A stretch of 64,000 nucleotides of DNA, taken from assembly GCA_033782935.1 (NCBI GenBank), contig JAWQEG010001314.1:682001-746000 (forward strand), written 5' to 3'. The stretch comes from Petrolisthes cinctipes (lineage: Eukaryota; Arthropoda; Malacostraca; Decapoda; Porcellanidae). Positions within the stretch are counted from its first letter, which is position 1. Each line of letters opens with the position of its first letter. A program made the translations under genes and the position numbers. Under the pieces are notes generated by a model, which was given only the letters and a program-made list of their open reading frames with translations, had not been told where the DNA came from and did no database searches. Shown in pieces: positions 11,172-24,100 of the stretch.

Positions 11172-14100
11172 CTGCCCAAAGTCAATATGTGTATGCATCT
11201 TCTGTACACGTCTTTATTCCAAATTCAGGTTCAAAACACTCGAAAATTCGATATTTTTGGGTCCCAGAAGCAATCTGTACATGCCTACTTCTTGCTAGAA
11301 TGTTTTCAAGATACAGACCAAAAACATGCTCAAAATCGATATTTTAGGTGCAAAAAGTCGATATGTGCATGCATCTTCTGTACCCGTTTATATCTCAAAT
11401 TCAGGCTCAAAACACCCGAAAATTCAATATTTTTGGGTCCCAGAAGCGATCTGTACATGCCTACTCAGTGCTAGAATGTTTTTAAAATAGAGGCTCAGAA
11501 CATGTTAAATATCGATATTTTGGGTGCCCAAAGTCGATATGTGCATGCATGTTCTGTACCAGTTTATATCTAAAATTTAGGCTCAAAACACCCGAAAACT
11601 CGATATTTTTGGCTCCCAGAAGCGATCTGTACTTGTCTACTCCGTGTTAGAGTACTTTCAATATACAGGCCATAAAACATACTGAAAATCGATATTTTAG
11701 GTGCCCAAAGTCAATATGTGCATGCATCTTCTGTACCCGTTTATATCTCAAATTCAGGCACAAAACACCCGAAAATTCGATATTTTTGGGTTCCAGAAGC
11801 GATCTGTACATGCCTACTCAGTGCTAGAATGTTTTCAAAATATAGGCTCAAAACATGCTAAAAATCGATATTTTAGGTGCCCAAAGTCGATATGTGCATG
11901 CATCTTCTGTACCCGTTTATATCTCAAATTCAGGCTCAAAACACCCGAAAATTCGAGATTTTTGGGTGCCAGAAGCGATCTGTACATGCCTACTCCGTGT
12001 TAGAGTATTTTCAAAATACAGGCCCAAAACATGCTGAAAATTGATATCTTGGGTGCCAAAAGTTGATATCTGCATGCATCTTCAGTACCCGTTTATATCT
12101 CAAATTCAGGCTCAAAACGACGGAGAATTCAATATTTTTGGGTCCCAGAAGCGATCTGTACATGCCTACTCAGTGCTAGAATGTTTTCAAAATATAGGGT
12201 CAAAACATGCTAAAAATCGATAATTTAGGTGCCCAAAGTCGATATGTGCATGCATCTTCTGTACCCGTTTATATCTCAAATTCAGGCTCAAAACACCCGA
12301 AAATTCGAGATTTTTGGGTACCAGAATCGATCTGTACATGCCTACTCCGTGTTAGAGTATTTTCAAAATACATGCCCAAAACATGCTGAAAATTGATATT
12401 TTACCTCAACATAGTCGATGTGTGTATGCATCTTCTGTACCCGATTATATCTCAAATTCTAACTCAAAATTCCCGAAAATTCGATGTTTTTGGGCACCAA
12501 AAGCAATCTGTACATGCCTACTCCGTGTTAGAGTATTTTCAAAATATAGGCCCAATACATGCTAAATATCGATATCTTGGGTGCCAAATGTTGATATCTG
12601 CATGCATCTTCTCTACCCGTTTATATCTCAAATTCAGGCTCAAAACACCCGAAAATTTGAGATTTTTGGGTGCCAGAAGCGATCTGTACATGCCTACTCC
12701 GTGTTAGAGTATTTTCAAAATACATGCCCAAAACATGCTGAAAATTGATATTTTACCTCCACATAGTCGATGTGTGCATGCATCTTCTGTACCCGATTAT
12801 ATCTCAAATTCAGGCTCAAAATTCCCGAAAATTCGATGTTTTTGGGCCCCAGAAGCAATCTGTACATGCCTATTCCGTGTTAGAGTATTTTCAAAATACA
12901 GACCCAAAACATGCTGAAAATCGATATTTGAGGTGCCCAAAGTCAATATGTGTATGCATCTTCTGTACCCGTTTATATCCCAAATTCAGGCTCAAAACAC
13001 TTGAAAATTCGATATTTTTGGGTCCCAGAAGCGATCTGTACATGCCTACTCTGTGTTAGAGTATTTTCAAAATATAGGTCCAAAACATGTTAAATATCGA
13101 TATCTTGGGTGCCGAAAGTTGATATCTGCATGCATCTTCAGTACCCTTTTATATCTCAAATTCAGGCTCAAATTGACGGAAAATTCAATTTTTTGATGTC
13201 CCAGAAGCGATCTGTACATGCCTACTCAGTGCTAGAATATTTTCAAAATATAGGCTCAAAACATGCTAAAAATCGATAATTTAGGTGACCAAAGTCGATA
13301 TGTGCATGCATCTTCTGAACCCGTTTATATCTCAAATTCAGACTCAAAACACCCGAAAATTCGAGATTTTTGGGTCCCAGAAGCGATCTGTACATGCCTA
13401 CTCCGTGTTAGAGAATTTTCAAAATTCAGGCCCAAAACATGCTGAAAATCGATATTTTAGCTCCACATAGTCGATATGTGCATGAATCTTCTGTACCCGT
13501 TTATATCTCAAATTCAGACTCAAAACACCAGAAAATTCGATATTTTTGGATCAGACAAGCGATCTGTACATGCCTACTCAGTAATAGAATATTTTTAAAA
13601 TATAGTCCCAAAACAAGCTAAAAATCGATATTTTAGGTGCACAAAGTCGATATGTTCATAAATCTTCTGTACCCGTTTATATCTCAAATTCATGCTCAAA
13701 ACACCCGAAAATTCGATATTTTTGTGTCCCAGAAGCAATATGTACATGCCTACATCTTGTTAGAGTATTTTCACAATACAGACCCAAAACATGCTCAAAA
13801 TCGATATTTTAGGTGCAAATAGTCGATATGTGCATGCATCTTCATTACCTGTTTACATATCAAATTTAGGTTTAAAACACGCGAAAATTCAAATTTTTTG
13901 GGGTTCCAGAAGCGATCTGTACATGCCTACTCAGTGCTATATGTTTCCAAAATACAGGCTTAAAACATGCTAAAAATCGATATTTTTGGTGTCCCAAGTC
14001 AATAAGTATGTTCTGTACCCGTTTATATCTCAAATTCAAGCTCAAAACACCCGAAAATTCGATATTTTTGGGTCCCAGAAGCGATCTGAACATGCCTACT

Positions 14101-17100
14101 CCGTGTTAGAGTATTTTCAAATTATAGGCTCAAAACATGCTCAAAATCGATATTTTGGGTGCCAAAAGTCGATATGTACATGTAATTTCTGTACCCGATT
14201 ATTTCTCAAATTCAGGCTCAAAACACCCGAAAATTCGATATTTTTGGGTCCCAGAAGCGATCTGTACATGCCTACTCCGTGTTAGAATACTTTCAAAATA
14301 TAGGTCCAAAACATGCTCAAAATCGATATTTTGGGTGCCCAAAGTCAATATGTGCATGCATCTTCTGTACCCGTTTATATCTCAAATTCAGGCTCAAAAC
14401 ACCCGAAAATTCGGCATTTTTGAGTCAAAGAAGCGATCTGTACATGCCTACTCAGTGCTAGAATATTTTCAAAAAAAAAAACCAATACATGCTAACAATC
14501 GATCTTTTAGGTGCCCAATGTCAATATGTGCATGCATCTTCTGTACCCGTTTATATCTCAAATTCAGGCTCAAAACACCCGAAAATTCAATATTTTTGGG
14601 TCCAAGAAGAGATATGTACATGCCTACTTAGTGCTAGAATGTTTGCAAAATATAGGCTCAAAACATGCTAAAAATCGATATTTTATGTTTCCCAAGTCGA
14701 TATGTGCATGGATATTCTGTACCAGTTTATATCTCAAATTTAGGCTGAAAACACCAGAAAATTCGATATTTTTGGGTCCTAGATGCAATCTGTATATGCC
14801 TACTCCGTGTTTAAGTATTTTCAAAATACATGCCCAAAACATGCTGAAAATCGATATTTTAGGTGCCCATAGTCAATATGTGCATGCATCTTCTGTACCC
14901 GTTTATATCTTAAATTCAGGCTCTAAACACCCGAAAATTCGGTATTTTTTGGTCCCAGAAGCGATCTGGTATACATGCCTACTCAGTGTTAGAGTACTTT
15001 AAAAATACAGGCCATAAAACATGCTGAAAATCAATATTTTAGGTGCCCAAAGTCGATATGTGCATGCATCTTCTGCACCCGTTTATATCTCAAATTCAGG
15101 CTGAAAACACCCGAAAATTCGATATTTTTGGGTCCCAGAAGCGATCTGTACATGCCTACTCCGTGTTAGAATATTTTCAAAATAGAGGCCCAAAATATGC
15201 TCAAAATCGATAATTTAGGTGCCCATAGTCGATATGTACATGCATCTTCTGTACTCGTTTATATCTTAAATTCAGGCTCAAATCACCCGAAAACTCGATA
15301 TTTTTGGGTCCCAGAAGAGATCTGTACATGCCTACTCCGTGTTAGAGTACTTTCAAAATACAGGCCCAAAACATGCTGAAAATCGATATTTTAGGTACCC
15401 AAAGTCGATATGTGCATGGATCTTCAGTACCCGTTTATATCTCAATTTTAGGCTCAAAACTCCCGAAATTTCGATATTTTTGGGTCCCAGAAGCGATCTG
15501 TATATGCCTACTCCGTGTTTGAGTATTTTCAAAATACATGCCCAAAACATGCTCAAAATCGATATTTTAGCTGCCCATAGTCGATATGTGCATGCATCTT
15601 CATTACATGTTTTCATATCAAATTCAGGCTCAAAACACCCGAAAATTCAATTTTTTTGGGTTCCAGAAGCGATCTGTACATGCCTACTCAGTGCTAGAAT
15701 GTTTCCAAAATACAGGCTTAAAACATGCTAAAAATCGATATTTTTGGTGTCCCAAGTCAATAAGTATGTTCTGTACCCGTTTATATCTCAAATTCAAGCT
15801 CAAAACACCCATAAATTCGATATTTTTGGGTCCCAGATGCGATCTGTACAAGTTTACTCCGTGTTAGAGTATTTTCAAAATACATGCCCAAAACATGCTA
15901 AAAATCGATATTTTAGCTGCCCATAGTCGATAAGTGCATGCATCTTCTGTACCCGTTTATATCCCAAATTCATGCTCAAAACACCCGTAAATTCGATATT
16001 TTTGGGTCCAAGAAGCAATCTGTACATGCCTACTCTGTGTTAGAGTATTTTCAAAATAAAGGCCCAAAACATGCTAAAATCGATATTTTGGGTGCCCAAA
16101 GTTGATATTTGCATGCATCTTCAGTACCCGTTTATATCTCAAATTCAGGCTCAAAACAACGGAAAATTCAATAGTTTTGGGTCCCCGCAGCGATCTGTAC
16201 ATGACTACTTCGTGTTAGTGTATTTTCATAATACAGGCCCAAAACATACTCAAAATCGATATTTTGGGTGCCTTAAAGACGATATGTGCATGCATCTTCT
16301 GTACCCGTTTATATCTCAAATTCAGATTCAAAACACCCGAAAATTCGATATTTTGGGGTCCCAGAAGCGATCTGTATATGCCTACTCCGTGTTGGAGTAT
16401 TTTCAAAATACATGCCCAAAACATGCTGAAAATAGATATTTTAGCTGCCCATAGTCGATATGTGCATGCATCTTCTGTACACGTTTATATATGAAATACC
16501 AGGCTCAAAACAACGGGAAATTCAATATATTTGGGTCCCAAAAGCGATCTGTACATGCCTACTCAATGCTAGAATGTTTTCAAAATATATGCTCAAAACA
16601 TGCTACAAATCGATAATTTAGGTGTCCAAAGTGGATATGTGCATGCATCTTCTGTACCCGTTTATATCTCAAATTCAGGCTCATATCACCCAAAAATTCG
16701 ATATTTTTGGGTCCCAGAAGCGAATTGTACATGCCTACTCTTTGCTAGAATGTTTTCAAGATACAGACCCAAAATATGCTCAAAATCGATATTTTAAGAG
16801 CAAAAAGTCGATATGTGCATGCATCTTCAGTACTCGTTTATATCTCAAATGCTGGCTCAAAATACCTGAAAATTCAATATTTTTGGGTCCCAGAAGCGAT
16901 CTGTACATGCCTACTTCGTGTTAGAGTATTTTCAAAATACAGGCCAAAAACATGCTGAAAATCGATATTTGAGGTGCCCAAAGTCAATATGTGTATTCAT
17001 GTTCTGTACCCTTTTATATCCAAAATTCAGGCTCAAAACACCCAAAAATTCAATATTTTTTGGTCCCCGAAGCGATCTGTACATGTCTACTTAGTGCTAG

Positions 17101-17414
17101 AATGTTTTCAAAATATAGGCTTAAAACATGCTAAAAATCGATATTTTACGTGTCCAAAGTCGATATGTGCATACATCTTTTGTACCCGTTTATATCCCAA
17201 ATTTCGGCTCATAACACCCGAAAATTCGATATTTTTGGGTCACAGAAGCTATCTGTACATGCCTACTCAGTGAAAGAATATTTTCAAAATATAGGCCCAA
17301 AACAAGCTAAAAATCGATATTATAGGTGCCCAATGTCGATATGTGCATGCATATGCTGTACCCGTTTATATCTCAAATTGAGGCTCAAAATACCCGAAAA
17401 TTTAATATTTTTGT
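11172..17414 (+). repeat. Mosaic monomers with an old HOR-B relative
   Basis: This is a mixed-subtype stretch. A 352 bp dimer repeat carrying the TTTACCTC.ACATAG and GATGTTTTTGGGC.CC subtype lies at 12393-12744 and 12745-13059. Positions from about 12950 to 13450 match 17870-18370 (offset about 4922 bp), and 14489-15380 match 20810-21700 (offset about 6323 bp), so 12.9-15.4 kb is a diverged relative of HOR-B. The marker GTCCCAAGTCAATAAGTATG, with an 8 bp deletion, occurs at about 13991 and 15749 and again in both HOR-B copies. No gene is present. Confidence 0.82.
14471..14481 (+). repeat. Poly-A tract inside a monomer (11 A)
   Basis: This run of 11 A replaces the usual AAAATACAGGCCC or AAAACATAGGCCC context just before CCAATACATGCTAAC. 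The same monomer in the two HOR-B copies has runs of 13 and 16 A. Confidence 0.9.
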
Positions 17415-19345
17415 GTCCCAGAAGCGATCTGTACATGCCTACTCCGTGTTAGAGTATTTTCAAAATACATGTCGAAAACATGCTGAAAATCGATATTTTA
17501 GCTCCACATAGTCGATATGTGCATGCATCTTCTGTACCCGTTTATATCCCAAATTCAGGCTCAAAACAACCGAAAATTCGATATTTTTGGGTCCCAGAAG
17601 CGATCTGTACATGCCTACTCCGTGTTTGAGTACTTTCAAAATACAGGCCCAAAACATGCTAAAAATCGATATTTTAGGTGCCCAAAGTGGATATGAGCAT
17701 GCATCTTCTGTACCCGATTATATTTCAAATTCAGGCTCAAAATTCCCGAAAATTTGATGTTTTTGGGCCCCAGAAGCAATCTGTACATGCCTACTCAGTG
17801 TTAGAGTATTTTCAAAATACAGGCCCAAAACATGCTGAAATCGATATTTGAGGTGCCCAAAGTCAATATGTGTATGCATCTTCTGTACCCGTTTATATCC
17901 CAAATTCAGGCTCAAAACACCCGAAAATTAGATATTTTTGGGTCCCAGAAGCGATCTGTACATGCCTACTCTGTGTTAGAGTATTTTCAAAATATAGGTC
18001 CAAAACATGTTAAATATCGATATCTTGGGTGCCGAAAGTTGATATCTGCATGCATCTTCAGTACCCGTTTATATCTCAAATTCAGGCTCAAATTGACGGA
18101 AAATTCAATTTTGTTATGTCCCAGAAGCGATCTGTACATGCCTACTCAGTGCTAGAATGTTTTTTTAAAATATAGGCTCAAAACATGCTAAAAATCGATA
18201 ATTTAGGTGCCCAAAGTCGATATGTGCATGTATCTTCTGTACCCTTTTATATCTCAAATTCAGACTCAAAACACCCGAAAATTCGAGATTTTTGGGTCCC
18301 AGAAACGATCTGTACATGCCTACTCCGTGTTAGAGTATTTTCAAAATTCAGGCCCAAAACATGCTGAAAATCGATATTTTAGCTCACATAGTCGATATGT
18401 GCATGCATCTTCTGTACCCGTTTATATCTCAAATTCAGGCTCAAAACACCAGAAAATTCAATTTTTTTGGGTTCCAGAAGCGATCTGTACATGCCTACTC
18501 AGTGCTAGAATTTTTCCAAAATACAGGCTTAAAACATGCTAAAAATCGATATTTTTGGTGTCCCAAGTCAATAAGTATGTTCTGTACCCGTTTATATCCC
18601 AAATTCATGCTCAAAACACCCGTAAATTCGATATTTTTGGGTCCCAGAAGCAATCTGTACAAGCCTACTCCGTGTTAGAGTATTTTCAAATTATAGGCTC
18701 AAAACATGCTCGAAATCGATATTTTGGGTGCCAAAAGTCGATATGTACATGTAATTTCTGTACCCGATTATATCTCAAATTCAGGCTCAAAACACCCGAA
18801 AATTCGGTATTTTTGAGTCAAAGAAGCGATCTGTACATGCCTACTCAGTGCTAGAATATTTTCAAAAAAAAAAAAACAATACATGCTAACAATCGATCTT
18901 TTAGGTGCCCAATGTCAATATGTGTATGCATCTTCTGTACCCGTTTATATCTCAAATTCAGGCTCAAAACACCCGAAAATTTGATATTTTTGGATCCAAG
19001 AAGAGATCTGTACATGCCTACTCAGTGCTAGAATGTTTGCAAAATATAGGCTCAAAACATGCTAAAAATCGATATTTTGTGTTTCCCAAGTCGATATGTG
19101 CATGGATATTCTGTACCAGTTTATATCTCAAATTTAGGCTCAAAACACCCGAAAATTCTATATTTTTGGGTCCCAGAAGCGATCTGTATATGCCTACTCC
19201 GTTTTTGAGTATTTTCAAAATACATGCCCAAAACATGCTAAAAATCGATATTTTAGCTGCCCATAGTCGATATGTGCACGCATTTTCTGTACCCGTTTAT
19301 ATCTCAAATTCAGGCTCAAAACACCCGAACATTTAATATTTTAGG
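17415..19345 (+). repeat. HOR-B copy 1 (11 monomers, 1931 bp)
   Basis: The next copy follows at an offset of 1931 bp. The offset becomes 1929 bp after 18150, because a T run there is two bases longer in this copy. Markers are CATGTCGAAAACATG, GTGGATATGAGCATGC, GCCGAAAGTTGATATC, TCAAATTGACGG, AAGTCAATAAGTATG and a 13-base A run at 18864. The length is 11 x 176 minus 5, so several small deletions are fixed in the unit. Confidence 0.9.
18864..18876 (+). repeat. Poly-A tract inside HOR-B copy 1 (13 A)
   Basis: This run of 13 A precedes CAATACATGCTAAC. It is the equivalent of the tracts at 14471 and 20790. Confidence 0.9.
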
Positions 19346-21190
19346 GTCCCAGAAGCGATCTGTACATGCCTACTCCGTGTTAGAGTATTTTCAAAATACA
19401 TGTCGAAAACATGCTGAAAATCGATATTTTAGCTCCACATAGTCGATATGTGCATGCATCTTCTGTACCCGTTTATATCCCAAATTCAGGCTCAAAACAA
19501 CCGAAAATTCGATATTTTTGGGTCCCAGAAGCGATCTGTACATGCCTACTCCGTGTTTGAGTACTTTCAAAATACAGGCCCAAAACATGCTAAAAATCGA
19601 TATTTTAGGTGCCCAAAGTGGATATGAGCATGCATCTTCTGTACCCGATTATATTTCAAATTCAGGCTCAAAATTCCCGAAAATTTGATGTTTTTGGGCC
19701 CCAGAAGTAATCTGTACATGCCTACTCAGTGTTAGAGTATTTTCAAAATACAGGCCCAAAACATGCTGAAATCGATATTTGAGGTGCCCAAAGTCAATAT
19801 GTGTATGCATCTTCTGTACCCGTTTATATCCCAAATTCAGGCTCAAAACACCCGAAAATTAGATATTTTTGGGTCCCAGAAGCGATCTGTACATGCCTAC
19901 TCTGTGTTAGAGTATTTTCAAAATATAGGTCCAAAACATGTTAAATATCGATATCTTGGGTGCCGAAAGTTGATATCTGCATGCATCTTCAGTACCCGTT
20001 TATATCTCAAATTCAGGCTCAAATTGACGGAAAATTCAATTTTGTTATGTCCCAGAAGCGATCTGTACATGCCTACTCAGTGCTAGAATGTTTTCAAAAT
20101 ATAGGCTCAAAACATGCTAAAAATCGATAATTTAGGTGCCCAAAGTCGATATGTGCATTTATCTTCTGTACCCTTTTATATCTCAAATTCAGACTCAAAA
20201 CACCCGAAAATTCTAGATTTTTGGGTCCCAGAAACGATCTGTACATGCCTACTCCGTGTTAGAGTATTTTCAAAATTCAGGCCCAAAACATGCTGAAAAT
20301 CGATATTTTAGCTCACATAGTCGATATGTGCATGCATCTTCTGTACCCGTTTATATCTCAAATTCAGGCTCAAAACACCAGAAAATTCAATTTTTTTGGG
20401 TTCCAGAAGCGATCTGTACATGCCTACTCAGTGCTAGAATTTTTCCAAAATACAGGCTTAAAACATGCTACAAATCGATATTTTTGGTGTCCCAAGTCAA
20501 TAAGTATGTTCTGTACCCGTTTATATCCCAAATTCATGCTCAAAACACCCGTAAATTCGATATTTTTGGGTCCCAGAAGCAATCTGTACAAGCCTACTCC
20601 GTGTTAGAGTATTTTCAAATTATAGGCTCAAAACATGCTCAAAATCGATATTTTGGGTGCCAAAAGTCGATATGTACATGTAATTTCTGTACCGGATTAT
20701 ATCTCAAATTCAGGCTCAAAACACCCGAAAATTCGGTATTTTTGAGTCAAAGAAGCGATCTGTACATGCCTACTCAGTGCTAGAATATTAAAAAAAAAAA
20801 AAAAACAATACATGCTAACAATCGATCTTTTAGGTGCTAAATGCCAATATGTGTATGCATCTTCTGTACCCGTTTATATCTCAAATTCAGGCTCAAAACA
20901 CCCGAAAATTTGATATTTTTGGGTCCAAGAAGAGATCTGTACATGCCTACTCAGTGCTAGAATGTTTGCAAAATATAGGCTTAAAACATGCTAAAAATCG
21001 ATATTTTGTGTTTCCCAAGTCGATATGTGCATGGATATTATGTACCAGTTTATATCTCAAATTTAGGCTCAAAACACCCGAAAATTCGATATTCTTGGGT
21101 CCTAGATTCAATCTGTATATGCCTACTCCGTGATTAAGTATTTTCAAAATACATGCCCAAAACATGCTGAAAATCGATATTTTAGCTGCC
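19346..21190 (+). repeat. HOR-B copy 2 (about 10.5 monomers)
   Basis: This block matches 17415-19260 at an offset of 1931 then 1929 bp with only scattered substitutions. It parts from copy 1 at about 21180, where it continues instead like the older relative at 14.85-15.4 kb (offset 6323 bp). The end is therefore a switch between HOR-B types, not an array edge. Confidence 0.88.
20790..20805 (+). repeat. Poly-A tract inside HOR-B copy 2 (16 A)
   Basis: This run of 16 A precedes CAATACATGCTAAC. It is the longest of three homologous tracts, and the TTTTC that normally precedes it has been reduced to TT. Confidence 0.9.
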
Positions 21191-24100
21191 CATAGTCAAT
21201 ATGTGCATGCATCTTCTGTACCCGTTTATATCTTAAATTCAGGCTCTAAACACCCGAAAATTCGGTATTTTTGGGTCCCAGAAGCGATCTGGTATACATG
21301 CCTACTCAGTGTTAGAGTACTTTAAAAGTACAGGCCATAAAACATGCTGAAAATCGATATTTTAGGTGCCCAAAGTCGATATGTGCATCCATCTTCTGCA
21401 CACGTTTATATCTCAAATTCAGGCTCAAAACACCCAAAAATTCGTTATTTTTGGGTCCCAGAAGCGATCTGTACATGCCTACTCCGTGTTAGAATATTTT
21501 CAAAATAGAGGCCCAAAATATGCTCAAAATCGATATTTTAGGTGCCCATAGTCGATATGTACATGCATCTTCTGTACCCGTTTATATCTCAAATTCAGGC
21601 TCAAAACACCCGAAAATTCAATATTTTTGGGTCCCAGAAGCGATCTGTACATGCCTATATCGTGTTAGAGTATTTTTAAAATACAGGCCAAAAACATGCT
21701 GAAAATCGATATTTGAGGTGCCCAAAGTCAATATGTGTATGCATGTTCTGTACCCTTTTATATCCAAAATTCAGGCTCAAAATACCCGAAAATTCGATAT
21801 TTTTGGGTCCCAGAAGCGATTTGTACATGCCTACTCAGTGATAGAATATTTTCAAAATATTGGCCCAAAACATACTACAAATCGATATTTTGGGTGCCCA
21901 AAGTCTATAAGTGCATGCATCTTCTGTACCCGTTTATATCTCAAATTCAGGCTGAAAATACCTGAAAATTAGATATTTCTGTGTCCCAGAAGCAATATGT
22001 ACATGCCTACTCCTTCTTAGAATGTTTTAAAGATACAGACCCAAAACATGCTCAAAATCGATATATTTGGTGCAAAAAGTCGATATGTGCATGCATCTTC
22101 AGTATTCATTTATATCTCACATTCAGGCTCAAAACACCCGAAAATTCGGTATTTTTGGGTCCCAGAAGCGATCTGTACATGTCTACTCAGTGCTAGATTG
22201 TTTTGAAAATATAGGCTTAGAACATGCTAAAAATCGATATTTAATGTGTCCCAAGTCGATATGTGCATGCATGTTCTGTACCCGTTTATATCTCAAATTT
22301 AGGCTCAAAACACCCAAAAATTCTATATTTTTGGGTCCCAGAAGCAATCTGTATATGCCTACTCCGTTTTTGAGTATTTTCAAAATACATGCCCAAAACA
22401 TGCTAAAAATCGATATTTTAGCTGCCCATAGTCGATATGTGCACGCATTTTCTGTACCCGTTTATATCTCAAATTCAGGCTCAAAACACCCGAACATTTA
22501 ATATTTTAGGGTCCCAGAAGCGATCTGTACATGCCTACTCCGTGTTAGAGTACTTTCAAAATACAGGCCATAAAAAATGCTAAAAATCGATATTTAAGGT
22601 GCCCAAAGTGGATATGAGCATGCATTTTCTGTACCCGATTATATCTCAAATTCAGGCTCAAAATACCCGAAAATTCGATGTTTTTGGGTCACTAAAGCGA
22701 TCTGTACATGCCTACTCCTTGTTAGAGTATTTTCAAAATATAGGCTTAAAACATGCTAAAAATCGTTATTTTACGTGTCCAAAGTCGATATGTGCATACA
22801 TCTTTTGTACCCGTTTATATCCCAAATTCAGGCTCAAAACACCCGAAAATTCGATATTTTTGGGTCACAGAAGCGATCTGTACATGCCTACTCAGTAATA
22901 GAATATTTTTAAATTATAGGCTCAAAACAAGCTAAAAATCGATATCTTAGGTACGGAATGTCGATATGTGCATGCGTATTCTGTTCCCGTTTATATCTCA
23001 AATTCAGGCTCAAAACACCCGAAAATTCGATATATTTTGGTCACTTAAGCGATCTGTACATGCCTAATCCGTGTTTGAGTATTTTCAAAATACAGGCCCA
23101 AAACATGCTCAAAATCGATATTTTTGGTGCAAAGAGTCGATATCTGCATGCATCTTCTGTACCCGTTTATATCTTAAATTCAGGCTCAAAACACCCGAAA
23201 ATTTAATATTTTTGGGTCCCAGAAGCGATCTGTACATGCCTACTCCGTGTTAGAGTACTTTCAAAATACAGGCCATAAAAAATGCTAAAAATCGATATTT
23301 TAGGTGCCCAAAGTCGATATGTGCATGCATCTTCTGTACCCGTTTATATCTCAAATTAAGGCTGAAAAAACCCGAAATTTCGATATTTTTGGGTCCCAGA
23401 AGCGATCTGTGCATGCCTACTCCGTGTTAGAGTACTTTCAAAATTCATGCCCAAAACATGCTGAAAATCGATATTTTAGGTGCCCAAAGTCGATATGTGC
23501 ATGCATCTTCTGTACCCGTTTATATCTCAAATTCAGGCTGAAAAATCCCGAAAATTCGATATTTTTGGGTCCCAGAAGCGATCTGTGCATGCCTACTCCG
23601 TGTTAGAGTACTTTCAAAATACATGCCCAAAACATGCTGAAAATCGATATTTTAGCTGCCCATAGTCGATATGTGCATGCATCTTCTGTACCCGTTTATA
23701 TCTCAAATTCAGGCTGAAAAAAACCGAAAATTCGATATTTTTGGGACCCAGAAGCTATCTGTGCATGCCTACTCCTTGTTAGAGTACTTTCAAAATACAT
23801 ACCCAAAACATGCTGAAAATCGATATTTTAGCTGCCCATAGTCGATATGTGCATGCATCTTCTGTACCCGTTTATATCTCAAATTCAGGCTGAAAAACCC
23901 CGAAAATTCGATATTTTTGGGTCCCAGAAGCGATCTGTACATGTCTACTCAGTGCTAAAATGTTTTCAAAATATAGGCTTAAAACATGCTAAAATTCGAT
24001 ATTTTAGCTCCACATAGTCGATATGTGCATGCTTCTTCTGTACCCGTTTATATCTCAACTTCATTCTCAAAACACCCGAAAATTCGATATTTTTGGGTCC

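Noticed and set aside
14471..14481. Poly-A tracts as tails of retrotransposed elements (14471, 18864, 20790)
   Set aside because: No insertion or target-site duplication accompanies them. The satellite continues in phase on both sides, and the three tracts sit at the same monomer position.
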